A DNA stretch of 64,000 nucleotides from Marasmitruncus massiliensis. Its GTDB lineage: Bacteria > Bacillota > Clostridia > Oscillospirales > Ruminococcaceae. The stretch spans positions 1,092,895-1,156,894 of the forward strand of contig NZ_FYDE01000005.1 of NCBI RefSeq assembly GCF_900186535.1, written 5' to 3'. Numbering within the stretch: the first letter of the stretch is position 1; the number at the start of each line of letters is the position of its first letter. Positions 53,611 to 62,819 of the stretch are shown here, one piece after another. The notes below the pieces were generated by a model, which was given only the letters and a program-made list of their open reading frames with translations, did no database searches and was not told the origin of the DNA. Made by a program: the position numbers and the translations under genes.

Positions 53611-55899
53611 ATGGGAATCGGAAAAAGTATAAACCGTGTGGACGCGGTCGAAAAGGTGACGGGCGGCGCGCAGTATACCGATGATTTCAGCGTCCCAAAT
53701 TGTCTGGTGGCAAAGGTGGTGCGCAGTACGATTGCAAATGGATGGGTCAAAAGCTTTGACCTTTCCGAAGCTGAAAAGGTTCCGGGCGTTGTCAAGATTG
53801 TCACTTGCTTTGATACGCCGGACATTCAGTTCCCGACTCCGGGGCATCCCTGGTCTGTGGAGCCGGCCCATCAGGACGTATCCGACCGGAAACTTCTGAA
53901 CCGCCGGGTGCGCATTTACGGAGACGATATCGCTGCGGTTATCGCGGAGGATGAGGTTGCGGCTGCGCGTGCTGCCAGGCTGATGAAAGTCGAATACGAA
54001 GAGTATCCGGTATACATTACGCCGGAACAGGCTATGGCGGAAGGCGCTGTCGCCATCCATGAGGAAAATCCGGATAATGTCCTGAAACACAGCGCGTTCC
54101 ATATCGGCGATGTGGATTTTGATCAGGCAATCGCCGGCGAGGATGTCCGCATCGTAGAAGGGGAATATCAGACCCAGACGGTCCAGCACTGCCACATTGA
54201 AGTGCCGGTCTCTTACGCATATATGGAAAAAGGCCGCGTCGTTGTAGTGTCTTCCACCCAGATCCCTCATATCGTTCGCCGCGTGATCGGGCAGGCAAAC
54301 GGCATTCCGTGGGGCAAAGTCCGGGTGATCAAGCCCTACATAGGCGGCGGCTTCGGAAATAAGCAGGAGGTGCTTTATGAACCGCTGAACGCTTTCCTGA
54401 CCATGCAGGTTGGCGGCCGCCCGGTGAAGCTGGAGCTTTCCCGCGAGGAAACCCTGTCCTGTACGCGTGTACGTCATGCGATTGACCTGAAAGTAAAAAC
54501 CGCGGTGCGTCCGGACGGGAGACTGGTTGCCCGCCAGGTTATCGCGGTTTCCAATCAGGGCGGCTATGCGTCCCATGGGCATGCCATTGTGGCAAACGCA
54601 ATCAATAACTTCCGCCATACCTATCATGACGAGAAATCCCTGCAGGCGGATGCTTACACCGTTTATACCAATATTGCATCCGGCGGCGCGATGCGCGGGT
54701 ATGGAATTCCGCAGGCGGCATACGCCATGGAGTCCCATATGGACGATATCGCCCGTGCGATCGGGATGGATCCGATCGAACTGCGGGAGAAAAACTGCAT
54801 GCAGCAGGGATATGTCGACCCGATGAGCGGGATCACCTGCTATTCCTCAGGGCTGCTGGAGTGCATCCGGAAGGGCAAAGAGTATATCCATTGGGAAGAA
54901 AAACGCAAAGCCTACCAAGACCAGACCGGGCCTGTCCGCCGGGGCGTCGGCATGGCGTTGTTCAGCTATAAAACCGGCGTATACCCGATTTCGCTGGAAA
55001 CTTCGTCGGCTCGCCTGATCCTGAACCAGGATGGCTCCGCCCAGCTGCATATGGGCGCGACGGAAATCGGGCAGGGCGCGGACACCGTGTTTATCCAGAT
55101 GGCGGCGGAAACAATCGGCTTCAGGGAAGAAAATATCCATATCGTTTCCACGCAGGACACCGATGTCGCTCCGTTTGATACCGGCGCTTATGCATCCCGC
55201 CAGACGTATGTCAGCGGCATGGCGATTAAAAAGACCGCGGAGCTGTTTAAATCCAAGATTCTCGATTATGCGAATTATATGCTGAAAATTCCGGCCGACC
55301 AGATGGATATCCGGGACGGCAATATCGTTAACAAGGAGAGCGGCGAACAGCTGCTCACCATGGAAAAGCTCGCGATGGAGGCGTTTTACAGCCTGGATTA
55401 TTCAGTTCATATCACAGCGGAAACCACCAACCACTGCAAAGATAATACGTTTTCCTTCGGTGTCTGTTTCGCCGAGGTGGAAGTGGATATCCCGGTTGGG
55501 AAGGTCAAGGTTTTGGATATCATCAATGTTCATGACAGCGGAACGCTGATCAACCCCAGGCTGGCGGAGGCGCAGGTGCATGGCGGTATGAGCATGGGGC
55601 TTGGTTATGCGCTGGGCGAGCAGCTTCTGTTTGACGACAAAGGCCGTCCGCTGAACAATAACCTGCTCGACTATAAGCTCCCCACCAGCATGGATACGCC
55701 GGAACTGCATGCTGATTTTGTTCAGCCGACAGATTCCAGCGGGCCTTACGGAAACAAAGCGCTCGGTGAGCCGCCGGCAATTTCGCCGGCCCCCGCAATC
55801 CGCAATGCCGTCCTGAACGCAACCGGTGTCGCGGTGAACAGCATTCCCATGAATCCGCAGAAGCTGGTGGAACAGTTTCAGGCAGCGGGCCTGATTTGA
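53611..55899 (+). CDS. xdhA: Xanthine dehydrogenase molybdopterin subunit
   Basis: A 762-residue large subunit of a molybdenum hydroxylase. Typical features are RVDAVEKVTGGAQYTDD at the start, IGGGFGNKQEVLYEP near residue 246, GGAMRGYGIPQAAYAMES near 362 (substrate Arg region) and the C-terminal NKALGEPPAISPAPAIRNAV, which holds the catalytic Glu. It oxidises hypoxanthine/xanthine toward urate, using Moco. The FAD and Fe-S subunits follow, giving a three-subunit bacterial enzyme. AAGGAGG precedes the ATG. A selenium-dependent variant cannot be excluded, but no selD or yqeB/yqeC genes are here. Confidence 0.94.
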   Translation: MGIGKSINRVDAVEKVTGGAQYTDDFSVPNCLVAKVVRSTIANGWVKSFDLSEAEKVPGVVKIVTCFDTPDIQFPTPGHPWSVEPAHQDVSDRKLLNRRVRIYGDDIAAVIAEDEVAAARAARLMKVEYEEYPVYITPEQAMAEGAVAIHEENPDNVLKHSAFHIGDVDFDQAIAGEDVRIVEGEYQTQTVQHCHIEVPVSYAYMEKGRVVVVSSTQIPHIVRRVIGQANGIPWGKVRVIKPYIGGGFGNKQEVLYEPLNAFLTMQVGGRPVKLELSREETLSCTRVRHAIDLKVKTAVRPDGRLVARQVIAVSNQGGYASHGHAIVANAINNFRHTYHDEKSLQADAYTVYTNIASGGAMRGYGIPQAAYAMESHMDDIARAIGMDPIELREKNCMQQGYVDPMSGITCYSSGLLECIRKGKEYIHWEEKRKAYQDQTGPVRRGVGMALFSYKTGVYPISLETSSARLILNQDGSAQLHMGATEIGQGADTVFIQMAAETIGFREENIHIVSTQDTDVAPFDTGAYASRQTYVSGMAIKKTAELFKSKILDYANYMLKIPADQMDIRDGNIVNKESGEQLLTMEKLAMEAFYSLDYSVHITAETTNHCKDNTFSFGVCFAEVEVDIPVGKVKVLDIINVHDSGTLINPRLAEAQVHGGMSMGLGYALGEQLLFDDKGRPLNNNLLDYKLPTSMDTPELHADFVQPTDSSGPYGNKALGEPPAISPAPAIRNAVLNATGVAVNSIPMNPQKLVEQFQAAGLI

Positions 55900-55917
55900 G
55901 AAGGGGGAGAAGAAGAA

Positions 55918-56805
55918 ATGTATGATATCGAAAAGCTGTATCTAGCGAAAAGTGTGCCGGATGCAATCGCGGCCCTTACCGCCGACCCCGACGCGGTTAT
56001 TATTTCGGGCGGAAGCGATGTCCTGATTAAAATCCGCGAAGGAAAGCTGGCGGGCTGTTCGCTTGTCAGCATTCACGGGATCAGGGAATTGAACGGCGTT
56101 TTCATGGAGGAGGACGGCACCATCCTGATTCGCCCCGCAACCTCTTTCAGCCATGTGACTTATCATCCGATTATTCAAAAATACATCCCTGTTCTCGGAG
56201 ATGCCGTTGATCAGGTCGGCGGCCCCCAGATCCGGAATATCGGCACCATCGGCGGCAATGTCTGCAACGGCGCAACCAGTGCGGACAGCGCGTCCACGCT
56301 GTTTGCCCTCAACGCGCAGCTGGAACTGCGGGGCCCCGACGGCAGCCGCAGGGTCGAAATCGCGGACTTTTATAAGGGGCCGGGACGCACCGATCGCGCG
56401 CATAATGAACTGCTGGTCGCTATCCGCGTCCGGAAAAAGGACTACGAGGGCTTTGGCGGACACTATATTAAATACGCACAGCGCAACGCGATGGATATTG
56501 CGACGCTCGGATGCGCTGTCAATGTGAAACTAAACCCGGCGAAAGATGCAATCGAGGATATGCGTTTGGCGTTCGGTGTGGCGGCTCCCACTCCAATCCG
56601 TTGTCACAAAGCGGAAGCGCTGGCGAATGGGCAGAAGATTTCGCAGTCGCTGTTTGACGAGGTGGGAAAGACAGCCGTTACGGAAGTGAGCCCAAGAACC
56701 AGCTGGCGCGCTTCGAAAGAGTTCCGTTTGCAGCTGGTGGAAGAACTGAGCAAGCGTGCCTTAAAACAGGCGATCATCAATGCGGGAGGTGCGGTCAATG
56801 CTTAA
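55918..56805 (+). CDS. xdhB: Xanthine dehydrogenase FAD-binding subunit
   Basis: A 295-residue FAD-binding subunit of the CO/xanthine dehydrogenase medium-subunit family. The FAD loops are ISGGSDVLIKIREGKLAGC near residue 31 and IRNIGTIGGNVCNGATSADS near 104. YIKYAQRNAMDIATLGCAVN and the C-terminal LSKRALKQAIINAGG complete the match. It receives electrons from the Fe-S subunit and passes them to NAD+ or another acceptor. It follows xdhA by 18 bases and overlaps the xdhC start by eight. Confidence 0.95.
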   Translation: MYDIEKLYLAKSVPDAIAALTADPDAVIISGGSDVLIKIREGKLAGCSLVSIHGIRELNGVFMEEDGTILIRPATSFSHVTYHPIIQKYIPVLGDAVDQVGGPQIRNIGTIGGNVCNGATSADSASTLFALNAQLELRGPDGSRRVEIADFYKGPGRTDRAHNELLVAIRVRKKDYEGFGGHYIKYAQRNAMDIATLGCAVNVKLNPAKDAIEDMRLAFGVAAPTPIRCHKAEALANGQKISQSLFDEVGKTAVTEVSPRTSWRASKEFRLQLVEELSKRALKQAIINAGGAVNA

Positions 56806-57289
56806 AATTATCCAGATGGTGGTCAACGACAAGCCGGTGGAAGTAGCGGTTGACGGGCGGGAAAGCCTGCTGGATACTCTGCGCAACCGTCTGGGGCTGA
56901 CCAGTGTAAAAAGAGGCTGCGAAGTCGGGGAATGCGGCGCCTGTACCGTACTGGTGGATGGGGAAGCCATCGATTCCTGCATCTATCTGACTGCTTGGGC
57001 GGAAGGCAGACGTATCCTGACTGTGGAAGGACTGCGCGGGCCTAATGGGGAACTCAGCCCTATTCAGACCGCTTTTGTGGAAGAAGCCGCAGTCCAATGC
57101 GGTTTCTGCACCCCCGGCCTGATTATGAGCGCGGTGGAAATTGTGGGCAGCGGGAAAAAATACAGCCGGGAAGAGCTGCGCAAGCTGATCTCAGGGCATC
57201 TCTGCCGCTGCACCGGTTACCAGAACATTCTCAATGCCATGGAACGGATTGTGAATGAAACCTATAAGGTTGTCGGAGACGGAAAATAA
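56798..57289 (+). CDS. xdhC: Xanthine dehydrogenase 2Fe-2S subunit
   Basis: A 163-residue subunit with two [2Fe-2S] clusters. The plant-ferredoxin-like site is RGCEVGECGACTVLVDG near residue 39, and the second helical site has AVQCGFCTPGLIMSAVE and GHLCRCTGYQNILNA. It carries electrons between Moco and FAD. GGAGG lies eight bases before ATG 56798, inside the end of xdhB. Confidence 0.96.
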   Translation: MLKIIQMVVNDKPVEVAVDGRESLLDTLRNRLGLTSVKRGCEVGECGACTVLVDGEAIDSCIYLTAWAEGRRILTVEGLRGPNGELSPIQTAFVEEAAVQCGFCTPGLIMSAVEIVGSGKKYSREELRKLISGHLCRCTGYQNILNAMERIVNETYKVVGDGK

Positions 57290-57297
57290 TCGATTAT

Positions 57298-57320
57298 GGC
57301 GGCCGGGTGAACCGGCCGCC
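57298..57320 (+). terminator. Weak terminator after xdhC
   Basis: GGCGGCCGG / CCGGCCGCC nine-base-pair stem with a poor T run (GTTTGG). It may let some transcription continue into the molybdenum operon. Confidence 0.6.
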
Positions 57321-57369
57321 GTTTGGCATGTCTGATTTATTGATAATCTCTATATATCGCAGTTTTCTC

Positions 57370-57397
57370 TTGACTTTGCAGAAGACAGGGATATAAT
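57370..57397 (+). promoter_or_regulatory. Promoter of the molybdenum operon
   Basis: TTGACT (57370-57375) and TATAAT (57392-57397), 16-base spacer. The start site would lie just before the palindrome at 57407. Confidence 0.8.
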
Positions 57398-57406
57398 TTG
57401 AACAAC

Positions 57407-57430
57407 CGATATGTTTTTATAAACATATCG
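57407..57430 (+). promoter_or_regulatory. ModE-type palindromic operator
   Basis: CGATATGTTT-TTAT-AAACATATCG is a perfect ten-base inverted repeat around four bases, just downstream of the predicted start and 14 bases before the ATG of the ModE-like gene. It resembles the CG-N-TATAT-type ModE box, and the position suits repression by Mo-loaded regulator. Confidence 0.75.
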
Positions 57431-57444
57431 ATGGAGGGAATGAA

Positions 57445-57801
57445 ATGGGATTACACTATTGCATACGCCTGCGGCTTGAAAATCACGCGTCTTTTTTCGG
57501 ACCCGGAGTTGAGCAGATTCTGTTGCTGGTGGATGAAACCGGGTCTTTGCAGACCGCCGCCGCACAGATGGAAATGTCTTACAGCAAGGCGTGGAAGATT
57601 ATCAGACATGCTGAACAGGAGCTTGGATTTCCCCTGATGGAGCGCCATGTGGGGGGAAGCGGCGGGGGCTATTCCCGCCTGACGCCCAAAGGCCGCGACT
57701 TTGTAAACCGGTACACCGATTTCCGGCAGGAGCTTTGCAAAGTTGCGGACGGCTTGTTTGAGAAATACTTTAATGCAGGTGAACAGGATGAAAAAGATTG
57801 A
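57445..57801 (+). CDS. ModE-like molybdate-responsive HTH regulator
   Basis: A 118-residue protein that equals the N-terminal DNA-binding part of ModE (LysR-like winged helix). LLLVDETGSLQTAAAQMEMS and YSKAWKIIRHAEQELGFPLM give the helix-turn-helix, followed by GGGYSRLTPKGRDFVNRY (wing). The molybdate-binding MOP domains of full-length ModE are missing, so it may sense a different signal or bind molybdate in another way. GGAGGG precedes the ATG. It heads the operon and lies beside a palindromic operator, suggesting autoregulation. Confidence 0.85.
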   Translation: MGLHYCIRLRLENHASFFGPGVEQILLLVDETGSLQTAAAQMEMSYSKAWKIIRHAEQELGFPLMERHVGGSGGGYSRLTPKGRDFVNRYTDFRQELCKVADGLFEKYFNAGEQDEKD

Positions 57802-58813
57802 AACCGCCAAAGCGGTCGGCCATGTGCTTTGCCATGATATGACCCAGATTATCAAAGGCGTATCCAAGGACGCCCGGTTCCGCAAGGGGCATATTGTAAC
57901 GGAAGAGGATATCCCCGTACTGCTTTCTATGGGCAAGGATTACTTGTATGTCTGGGAAAAGCAGGAGGGAATGCTGCACGAGAACGATGCCGCGGATCGT
58001 CTGTACCGCTTATGCAAGAATGAATATATGAACGAATCGCCGGTGAAAGAAGGAAAGATTGAGCTTTTCGCGGCAATCGACGGCGTGTTCTGTATAGACC
58101 TGGAAAAATTGAATGCCATCAACAGTATTGATGAACTGATGATTGCAACTCTCAGCAATTATTACCCTGTCAAAGCGGGGAATAAGCTCGCCGGAACCCG
58201 GGTGATTCCGCTGGTGGTCGATGAGAAAAAATTGCAGGAGGCGGAAAGAATCGCGGGAAATACACCGATTTTCAGCCTGAAACCGTACCGCAGAAAAAAG
58301 TGTGGCATTGTGACGACCGGCAACGAAGTATTTTACGGGCGCATCAAAGATACATTCAGCCCGGTTGTTGTGAAAAAACTGGAGGAATTCGGCGCGGAAA
58401 TTCTGGGAGTAACCTATTGCGGGGACGAGCCGGAAACCATTACGGCAGCAATCAATGAATTTTTGGCGCAGGGTGCGGAAATGGTGATTTGCACCGGAGG
58501 CATGAGCGTGGACCCGGATGACCGCACACCGGCGGCCATCCGCGCGACAGGTGCCAACATCATCAGCTATGGCGCGCCGGTTTTGCCGGGAGCAATGTTC
58601 CTGCTCTCCTATCAGGACGGCCGCCCGGTTCTTGGTCTTCCGGGATGTGTGATGTACGCTAAGCGCACCATCTTCGATCTCGTTCTGCCGCGTTTGATGG
58701 CGGACATCCCGATTGCCAAAAAGGACCTGGCGAAGCTTGGAAACGGCGGGCTGTGCCTGAGCTGCGAAGTCTGCCATTTTCCAAACTGCGGCTTCGGAAA
58801 GGGAGGGCACTGA
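57788..58813 (+). CDS. Molybdopterin-binding (MoeA/MogA-domain) protein with Cys-rich tail
   Basis: A 341-residue protein related to MoeA but without its full N-terminal domains. The MoCF-biosynthesis domain shows [40 protein letters not shown] and [20 protein letters not shown]. It ends in a cluster, [19 protein letters not shown], with four Cys that could bind metal or Fe-S. Such proteins accompany molybdenum hydroxylase clusters in Clostridia and may help insert or modify Moco. It overlaps the ModE-like gene by 14 bases. Exact step unknown. Confidence 0.8.
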   Translation: MKKIETAKAVGHVLCHDMTQIIKGVSKDARFRKGHIVTEEDIPVLLSMGKDYLYVWEKQEGMLHENDAADRLYRLCKNEYMNESPVKEGKIELFAAIDGVFCIDLEKLNAINSIDELMIATLSNYYPVKAGNKLAGTRVIPLVVDEKKLQEAERIAGNTPIFSLKPYRRKKCGIVTTGNEVFYGRIKDTFSPVVVKKLEEFGAEILGVTYCGDEPETITAAINEFLAQGAEMVICTGGMSVDPDDRTPAAIRATGANIISYGAPVLPGAMFLLSYQDGRPVLGLPGCVMYAKRTIFDLVLPRLMADIPIAKKDLAKLGNGGLCLSCEVCHFPNCGFGKGGH

Positions 58814-59322
58814 TGGAAAACGGATTGACGCATCTTGATGCGCATGGCAACGCGGTGATGGTGGATGTCGGCGGGAAAGCGGTCACGGAACGTGCCGCCA
58901 CCGCGAAGGGCGAAATCCGGGTGGGCGAAAAGGCATTTGCCGCAATCGAAAGCGGCACCGTCGGGAAAGGCGATGTGCTCGGGGTTGCCCGCATAGCGGG
59001 CATCATGGCTGCAAAACAGACGTCCGGCCTGATTCCGCTCTGCCATCCGCTGATGCTGACCAAATGCGCGGTGGAGTTCGAACTGCATCCGGAAACCCAG
59101 ACGGTGGAGGCGATCTGTACCGTTCAGGTAAGCGGAAAAACCGGTGTGGAGATGGAAGCGCTGACCGGCGCGTCGGTGGCGCTGCTGACCATCTACGACA
59201 TGTGCAAAGCGATTGACCGGGGAATGGTGATCGGAAATCTCCACCTGGTCAGCAAATCCGGCGGAAAATCCGGCGATTTCCGGTTTGAGGAAAATCAGGG
59301 TGAAACAGGGAAACCTTTTTGA
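58813..59322 (+). CDS. moaC: Cyclic pyranopterin monophosphate synthase MoaC
   Basis: A 169-residue enzyme that converts the MoaA product to cyclic pyranopterin monophosphate in Moco synthesis. Signatures are [40 protein letters not shown] and [20 protein letters not shown], then [11 protein letters not shown]. The ATG overlaps the preceding stop by one base (TGATG), so translation is coupled. GGGAGGG is the SD. Confidence 0.97.
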   Translation: MENGLTHLDAHGNAVMVDVGGKAVTERAATAKGEIRVGEKAFAAIESGTVGKGDVLGVARIAGIMAAKQTSGLIPLCHPLMLTKCAVEFELHPETQTVEAICTVQVSGKTGVEMEALTGASVALLTIYDMCKAIDRGMVIGNLHLVSKSGGKSGDFRFEENQGETGKPF

Positions 59323-59339
59323 GAAAAGCAGGTGAAAAG

Positions 59340-60314
59340 ATGATTGACTCGCAGGGCAGAACCATTGATTATTTAAGAATCAGCGTCACCGACCGCTGCA
59401 ACCTGCGCTGCGTCTATTGCATGCCGGAAGAGGGAATCGTCCCCATGGCGCATAACGAGATTCTTACCTATGAGGAACTGGAACGGATCTGTGCCTGCGC
59501 GGCAAAGCTGGGTATCCGCAAGCTGAAGCTCACCGGCGGGGAGCCGCTCGTCCGCCTTGGCATTGTGGACCTGGTGCGGCGTCTCAAGGCCGTGGAAGGA
59601 ATCGAGCAGGTCACCATGACCACCAACGGGGTGCTGCTTGGCGAAGCTGCTTCCAGTCTGGCCACGGCCGGGCTCGACGGAATCAATGTCAGCATAGACA
59701 CTTTGGACCGGCAGGAATTTGCCAGGATCACGCGCCGGGATGAACTGCCCCAGGTGCTCGGCGGCATCAACAGCGCGCTGGAAGCCGGCCTGCGGGTAAA
59801 GATCAACTGTGTGCCGACCAGGCAGGCCGATCCGGATGGGCTTTTGAAGATCGCGGCGATCGCAAAGGAAAAACCGGTGCAGGTACGTTTTATCGAGATG
59901 ATGCCCATCGGTCTGGGCGAACGCTTTGAAGGGCTTCCCGAGGAAAAGCTGAAAGCCTGCATGGAGGAGCGGTTCGGAAAGCTGCTTCCCTGTTCAGACA
60001 GGCTCGGAAACGGACCCGCGGTTTATTATTCCCTGAAAGGCTTCGCCGGTCATATCGGTTTTATCAGCGCGGTGACGGAAAAATTCTGCGGCGGCTGCAA
60101 CCGTGTGCGCCTGACTGCTTCCGGATTTTTAAAGCTTTGCCTGCACTATGACCGCGGCATTGACCTGCGGGCGCCTCTGCGTTCGGGGATGGATGATATA
60201 GAACTTCTGCGGCTGCTGGAGCGTGCGATTGCGCAGAAGCCGGCGGCCCATCACTTTGAGCAGGCTGAGGTGGCCCATCGGGAGCTGCACAGCATGGCAC
60301 AGATTGGAGGATAA
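59340..60314 (+). CDS. moaA: GTP 3',8-cyclase MoaA (radical SAM)
   Basis: A 324-residue radical SAM enzyme that starts Moco synthesis from GTP. The SAM cluster is VTDRCNLRCVYCMPEEGIV near residue 16, the TGGEP motif is KLTGGEPLVRLG, and the C-terminal substrate cluster is CGGCNRVRLTASGFLKLC. I chose the ATG at 59340 since AGGTG lies about six bases upstream; a TTG at 59319 would extend it by seven residues. It follows moaC by 17 bases. Confidence 0.96.
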   Translation: MIDSQGRTIDYLRISVTDRCNLRCVYCMPEEGIVPMAHNEILTYEELERICACAAKLGIRKLKLTGGEPLVRLGIVDLVRRLKAVEGIEQVTMTTNGVLLGEAASSLATAGLDGINVSIDTLDRQEFARITRRDELPQVLGGINSALEAGLRVKINCVPTRQADPDGLLKIAAIAKEKPVQVRFIEMMPIGLGERFEGLPEEKLKACMEERFGKLLPCSDRLGNGPAVYYSLKGFAGHIGFISAVTEKFCGGCNRVRLTASGFLKLCLHYDRGIDLRAPLRSGMDDIELLRLLERAIAQKPAAHHFEQAEVAHRELHSMAQIGG

Positions 60315-60318
60315 CGAA

Positions 60319-60753
60319 ATGGGAAAGGTCATTGCGGTCTGTATCAGCGAAAAACGCGGGACGCAGAAGAAAAATATAGGCTCCGCCCGGTTTCAGGAAA
60401 ACTGGGGGATTCAGAATGACGCCCATGCGGGGGACTGGCATCGGCAGGTCAGCCTGCTTTCTTACGATAGGATAGAGGCATTCCGTGCGCGCGGCGCAGA
60501 GGTCGATAACGGCGCTTTCGGAGAAAACCTTGTGGTTTCCGGTATTGATTTCCGCAGCCTGCCGGTCGGAACCATTCTGGAATGCGGCGATGTGGTGCTG
60601 GAAATGACCCAGATCGGCAAGGAGTGCCACTCCCATTGTGAAATCTATCATAAAATGGGGGAGTGTATTATGCCGCGGGAGGGTGTGTTTGCACGTGTTT
60701 TAAAGGGCGGGACCATTTCCGCCGGGGACATAATGGAGGTGCGCCGTGTTTAA
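60319..60753 (+). CDS. MOSC domain protein
   Basis: A 144-residue stand-alone MOSC (Moco sulfurase C-terminal) domain. GIQNDAHAGDWHRQVSLLSY, DNGAFGENLVVSGIDF and the Cys-containing GKECHSHCEIYHKMGECIMP are family marks. MOSC domains are thought to bind sulfur and deliver it to molybdenum; xanthine dehydrogenase needs a sulfido ligand, so this protein may support XdhA maturation (inference). GGAGG lies before the ATG. It overlaps mogA by eight bases. Confidence 0.9.
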   Translation: MGKVIAVCISEKRGTQKKNIGSARFQENWGIQNDAHAGDWHRQVSLLSYDRIEAFRARGAEVDNGAFGENLVVSGIDFRSLPVGTILECGDVVLEMTQIGKECHSHCEIYHKMGECIMPREGVFARVLKGGTISAGDIMEVRRV

Positions 60754-61258
60754 AGTTGCGATACTTACAGCCAGCGACAAAGGATTCACCGGACAGCGCG
60801 AGGATATCAGCACACAGGTGGCGCGGGAACTCGCGCAGGAGGCGGGCTACGAGGTAGCCTGCTGTACGCTGCTGCCTGACGAACGGGATCAGCTTGCCGC
60901 CGAGATGCGCCGCATCTGCGACGGGGGGCTTGCTGACCTGATTCTGACTACCGGCGGTACAGGATTTTCTCCGCGGGACTGCATGCCGGAAGCCACGATG
61001 GATGTGGCGGAGAGGATCGCCCCCGGTATCGCTGAGGCTATGCGTTATTCTTCGATGAACATAACGAAACGCGCAATGCTTTCCCGCGCCGTTTCCGTCA
61101 TCCGGGGCTCCACGCTGATTATTAATCTGCCCGGAAGCCCAAAGGCGGTCCGCGAAAACCTGACGTTTATCCTGCCCGAACTTCGGCATGGGCTGGAAAT
61201 ATTAACCGGGCGTGCGCATGATTGTGCGCGTACCGAACAAAAGGAGAGAGAGTTATGA
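60746..61258 (+). CDS. mogA: Molybdopterin adenylyltransferase (MogA/MoaB family)
   Basis: A 170-residue MoCF-fold protein that adenylates molybdopterin. FKVAILTASDKGFTGQREDI, LILTTGGTGFSPRDCMPEAT and RGSTLIINLPGSPKAVRENL are typical. The name could be moaB or mogA; both have this function. The start is GTG with GGAGG six bases upstream, inside the MOSC gene. modA follows: its ATG at 61255 overlaps the end of this gene by four bases. Confidence 0.93.
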   Translation: MFKVAILTASDKGFTGQREDISTQVARELAQEAGYEVACCTLLPDERDQLAAEMRRICDGGLADLILTTGGTGFSPRDCMPEATMDVAERIAPGIAEAMRYSSMNITKRAMLSRAVSVIRGSTLIINLPGSPKAVRENLTFILPELRHGLEILTGRAHDCARTEQKEREL

Positions 61259-62103
61259 AACGAACAATCTGCAGTATGCTTGCGCTTATGATGGCGCTGT
61301 CAATGGCGGCATGCGGAGCAAACCCGGCGGCATCCTCTTCACAGGAGCCTTCTTCCGAAGCGGTCTCTTCGGCGGTTTCGCCAGAAGCTTCATCTTCCGA
61401 AGCAGCTCCCGCGGAACAGGTGGAACTGATGGTATCGGCGGCGGCAAGCCTGACCGACTGTCTGAACGAGATCAAGGGCCTTTATGAAAAGGAAAACGGC
61501 GGAATTACCATTACCTACAATTTTGCCGCTTCCGGGGCGCTTCAGCAGCAGATTGAACAGGGCGCGCCCGCCGATGTCTTCTTCTCTGCCGGCAAAAAAC
61601 AGATGCAGGCCCTATCAGACGCGGGACTCATGGATGATTCCACGGTCAAGGACATTGTGGAAAACAAGGTCGTCCTGATTACGCCGAAAGGCGGCACAAA
61701 GCTGGCATCATTTGAGGAACTTGCCAATGTGAAGCAGATTGGCGTCGGGGAACCGGAAACTGTCCCGGTTGGACAGTATACCGCGGAAGTGTTTGAAAAC
61801 CTGAAACTGACCGATACTATAAAGGACAAACTGGTCTACGCGAAAGACGTTCGAGAGGTGCTTTCCTGGGTGGAAACCGGAAATGTGGATGCGGGCGTGG
61901 TTTATGAAACAGACGCTAAGATCAGCGATAAAGTGGAAATCTCCTGCACCGCGCCGGAAGATTCCCATAAAAAGGTGATTTATCCGGTTGGTGTGGTCAA
62001 AGAAAGCAAAGCAGCGGATGCCGCCAAGGCGTTTGTGGAATATTTGTTTGGGGATGAAGCCAAAACAGTATTTGAAAAGTACGGATTTTCACCTGTGGCG
62101 TAA
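61255..62103 (+). CDS. modA: Molybdate ABC transporter binding lipoprotein
   Basis: A 282-residue lipoprotein with signal peptide and lipobox SMAACG, a Ser/Glu/Ala-rich spacer and a ModA-type domain. Motifs are LMVSAAASLTDCLNEIKGLY, FAASGALQQQIEQGAPADVF and GVGEPETVPVGQYTAEVF, which provide molybdate or tungstate contacts. It captures the oxyanion outside the membrane. GGAG precedes the ATG. It is coupled to mogA and lies 44 bases before modB. Confidence 0.95.
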   Translation: MKRTICSMLALMMALSMAACGANPAASSSQEPSSEAVSSAVSPEASSSEAAPAEQVELMVSAAASLTDCLNEIKGLYEKENGGITITYNFAASGALQQQIEQGAPADVFFSAGKKQMQALSDAGLMDDSTVKDIVENKVVLITPKGGTKLASFEELANVKQIGVGEPETVPVGQYTAEVFENLKLTDTIKDKLVYAKDVREVLSWVETGNVDAGVVYETDAKISDKVEISCTAPEDSHKKVIYPVGVVKESKAADAAKAFVEYLFGDEAKTVFEKYGFSPVA

Positions 62104-62147
62104 GTAATTAATCGTGATAATCACCTAACAGGAAGGAGGTGACCGCC

Positions 62148-62819
62148 ATGCCGTTTGACTGGTCGCCGCTGGCCATATCCCTTCGAACCGTACTTTGTGC
62201 CGGAGCGCTGGTATTTATTCTGGGAATTGGCTTTGCCCGGCTGTTTTTGTATGCGGGCGGACGCGTTAAGTGGATTACGGACGTGATATTCACGCTGCCG
62301 CTTGTGCTCCCGCCCACAGTGATCGGATTTTTTCTGCTGGTGCTGTTCGGGAAAAACAGCCCGCTGGGGAGAACGCTTGCGCAGATAGGGCTGTCGTTGA
62401 TTTTTACATGGCAGGCCACCGTGGCGGCTGCGGTCGTCGTATCTTTCCCATTGATGTACCGCGCGGCGAAAGGCGCTTTTGAACAGGTGGACGAAAATCT
62501 GATCTGGGCTGCCCGGACTCTGGGAATGTCCGAATGGACCATTTTTATCCGCGTACTGATTCCGCAGGCATGGCCTGGAATTGCTGCGGGCACGGCGCTT
62601 TCCTTTGCGCGTGCGCTCGGCGAATTCGGCGCGACGCTGATGATCGCCGGGAACATTCCGGGGCGCACCCAGACGATTCCGATTGCCATTTATTTTGCGA
62701 CGGCAGCGGGCAACATGCGTACGGCTGGAATCTGGGTCGCGGTAATTACCGCGGTATCCTGTCTGGCGCTCGGGCTGATGAACTACTATAACGCCCGGGC
62801 GAAAGGAGGCGGCGCATGA
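62148..62819 (+). CDS. modB: Molybdate ABC transporter permease
   Basis: A 223-residue permease with about five or six helices. FTLPLVLPPTVIGFFLLVLF near residue 48, the cytoplasmic loop IWAARTLGMSEWTIFIRVLI near 120 and FARALGEFGATLMIAGNIPG near 152 are ModB signatures. I chose ATG 62148 because GGAGG lies eight bases upstream; the GTG at 62139 overlaps that SD. Its end overlaps modC by four bases. Confidence 0.95.
   Translation: MPFDWSPLAISLRTVLCAGALVFILGIGFARLFLYAGGRVKWITDVIFTLPLVLPPTVIGFFLLVLFGKNSPLGRTLAQIGLSLIFTWQATVAAAVVVSFPLMYRAAKGAFEQVDENLIWAARTLGMSEWTIFIRVLIPQAWPGIAAGTALSFARALGEFGATLMIAGNIPGRTQTIPIAIYFATAAGNMRTAGIWVAVITAVSCLALGLMNYYNARAKGGGA

Noticed and set aside
53473..54738. 421-codon minus-strand frame
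   Set aside because: Antisense to xdhA; no SD or recognised domain.
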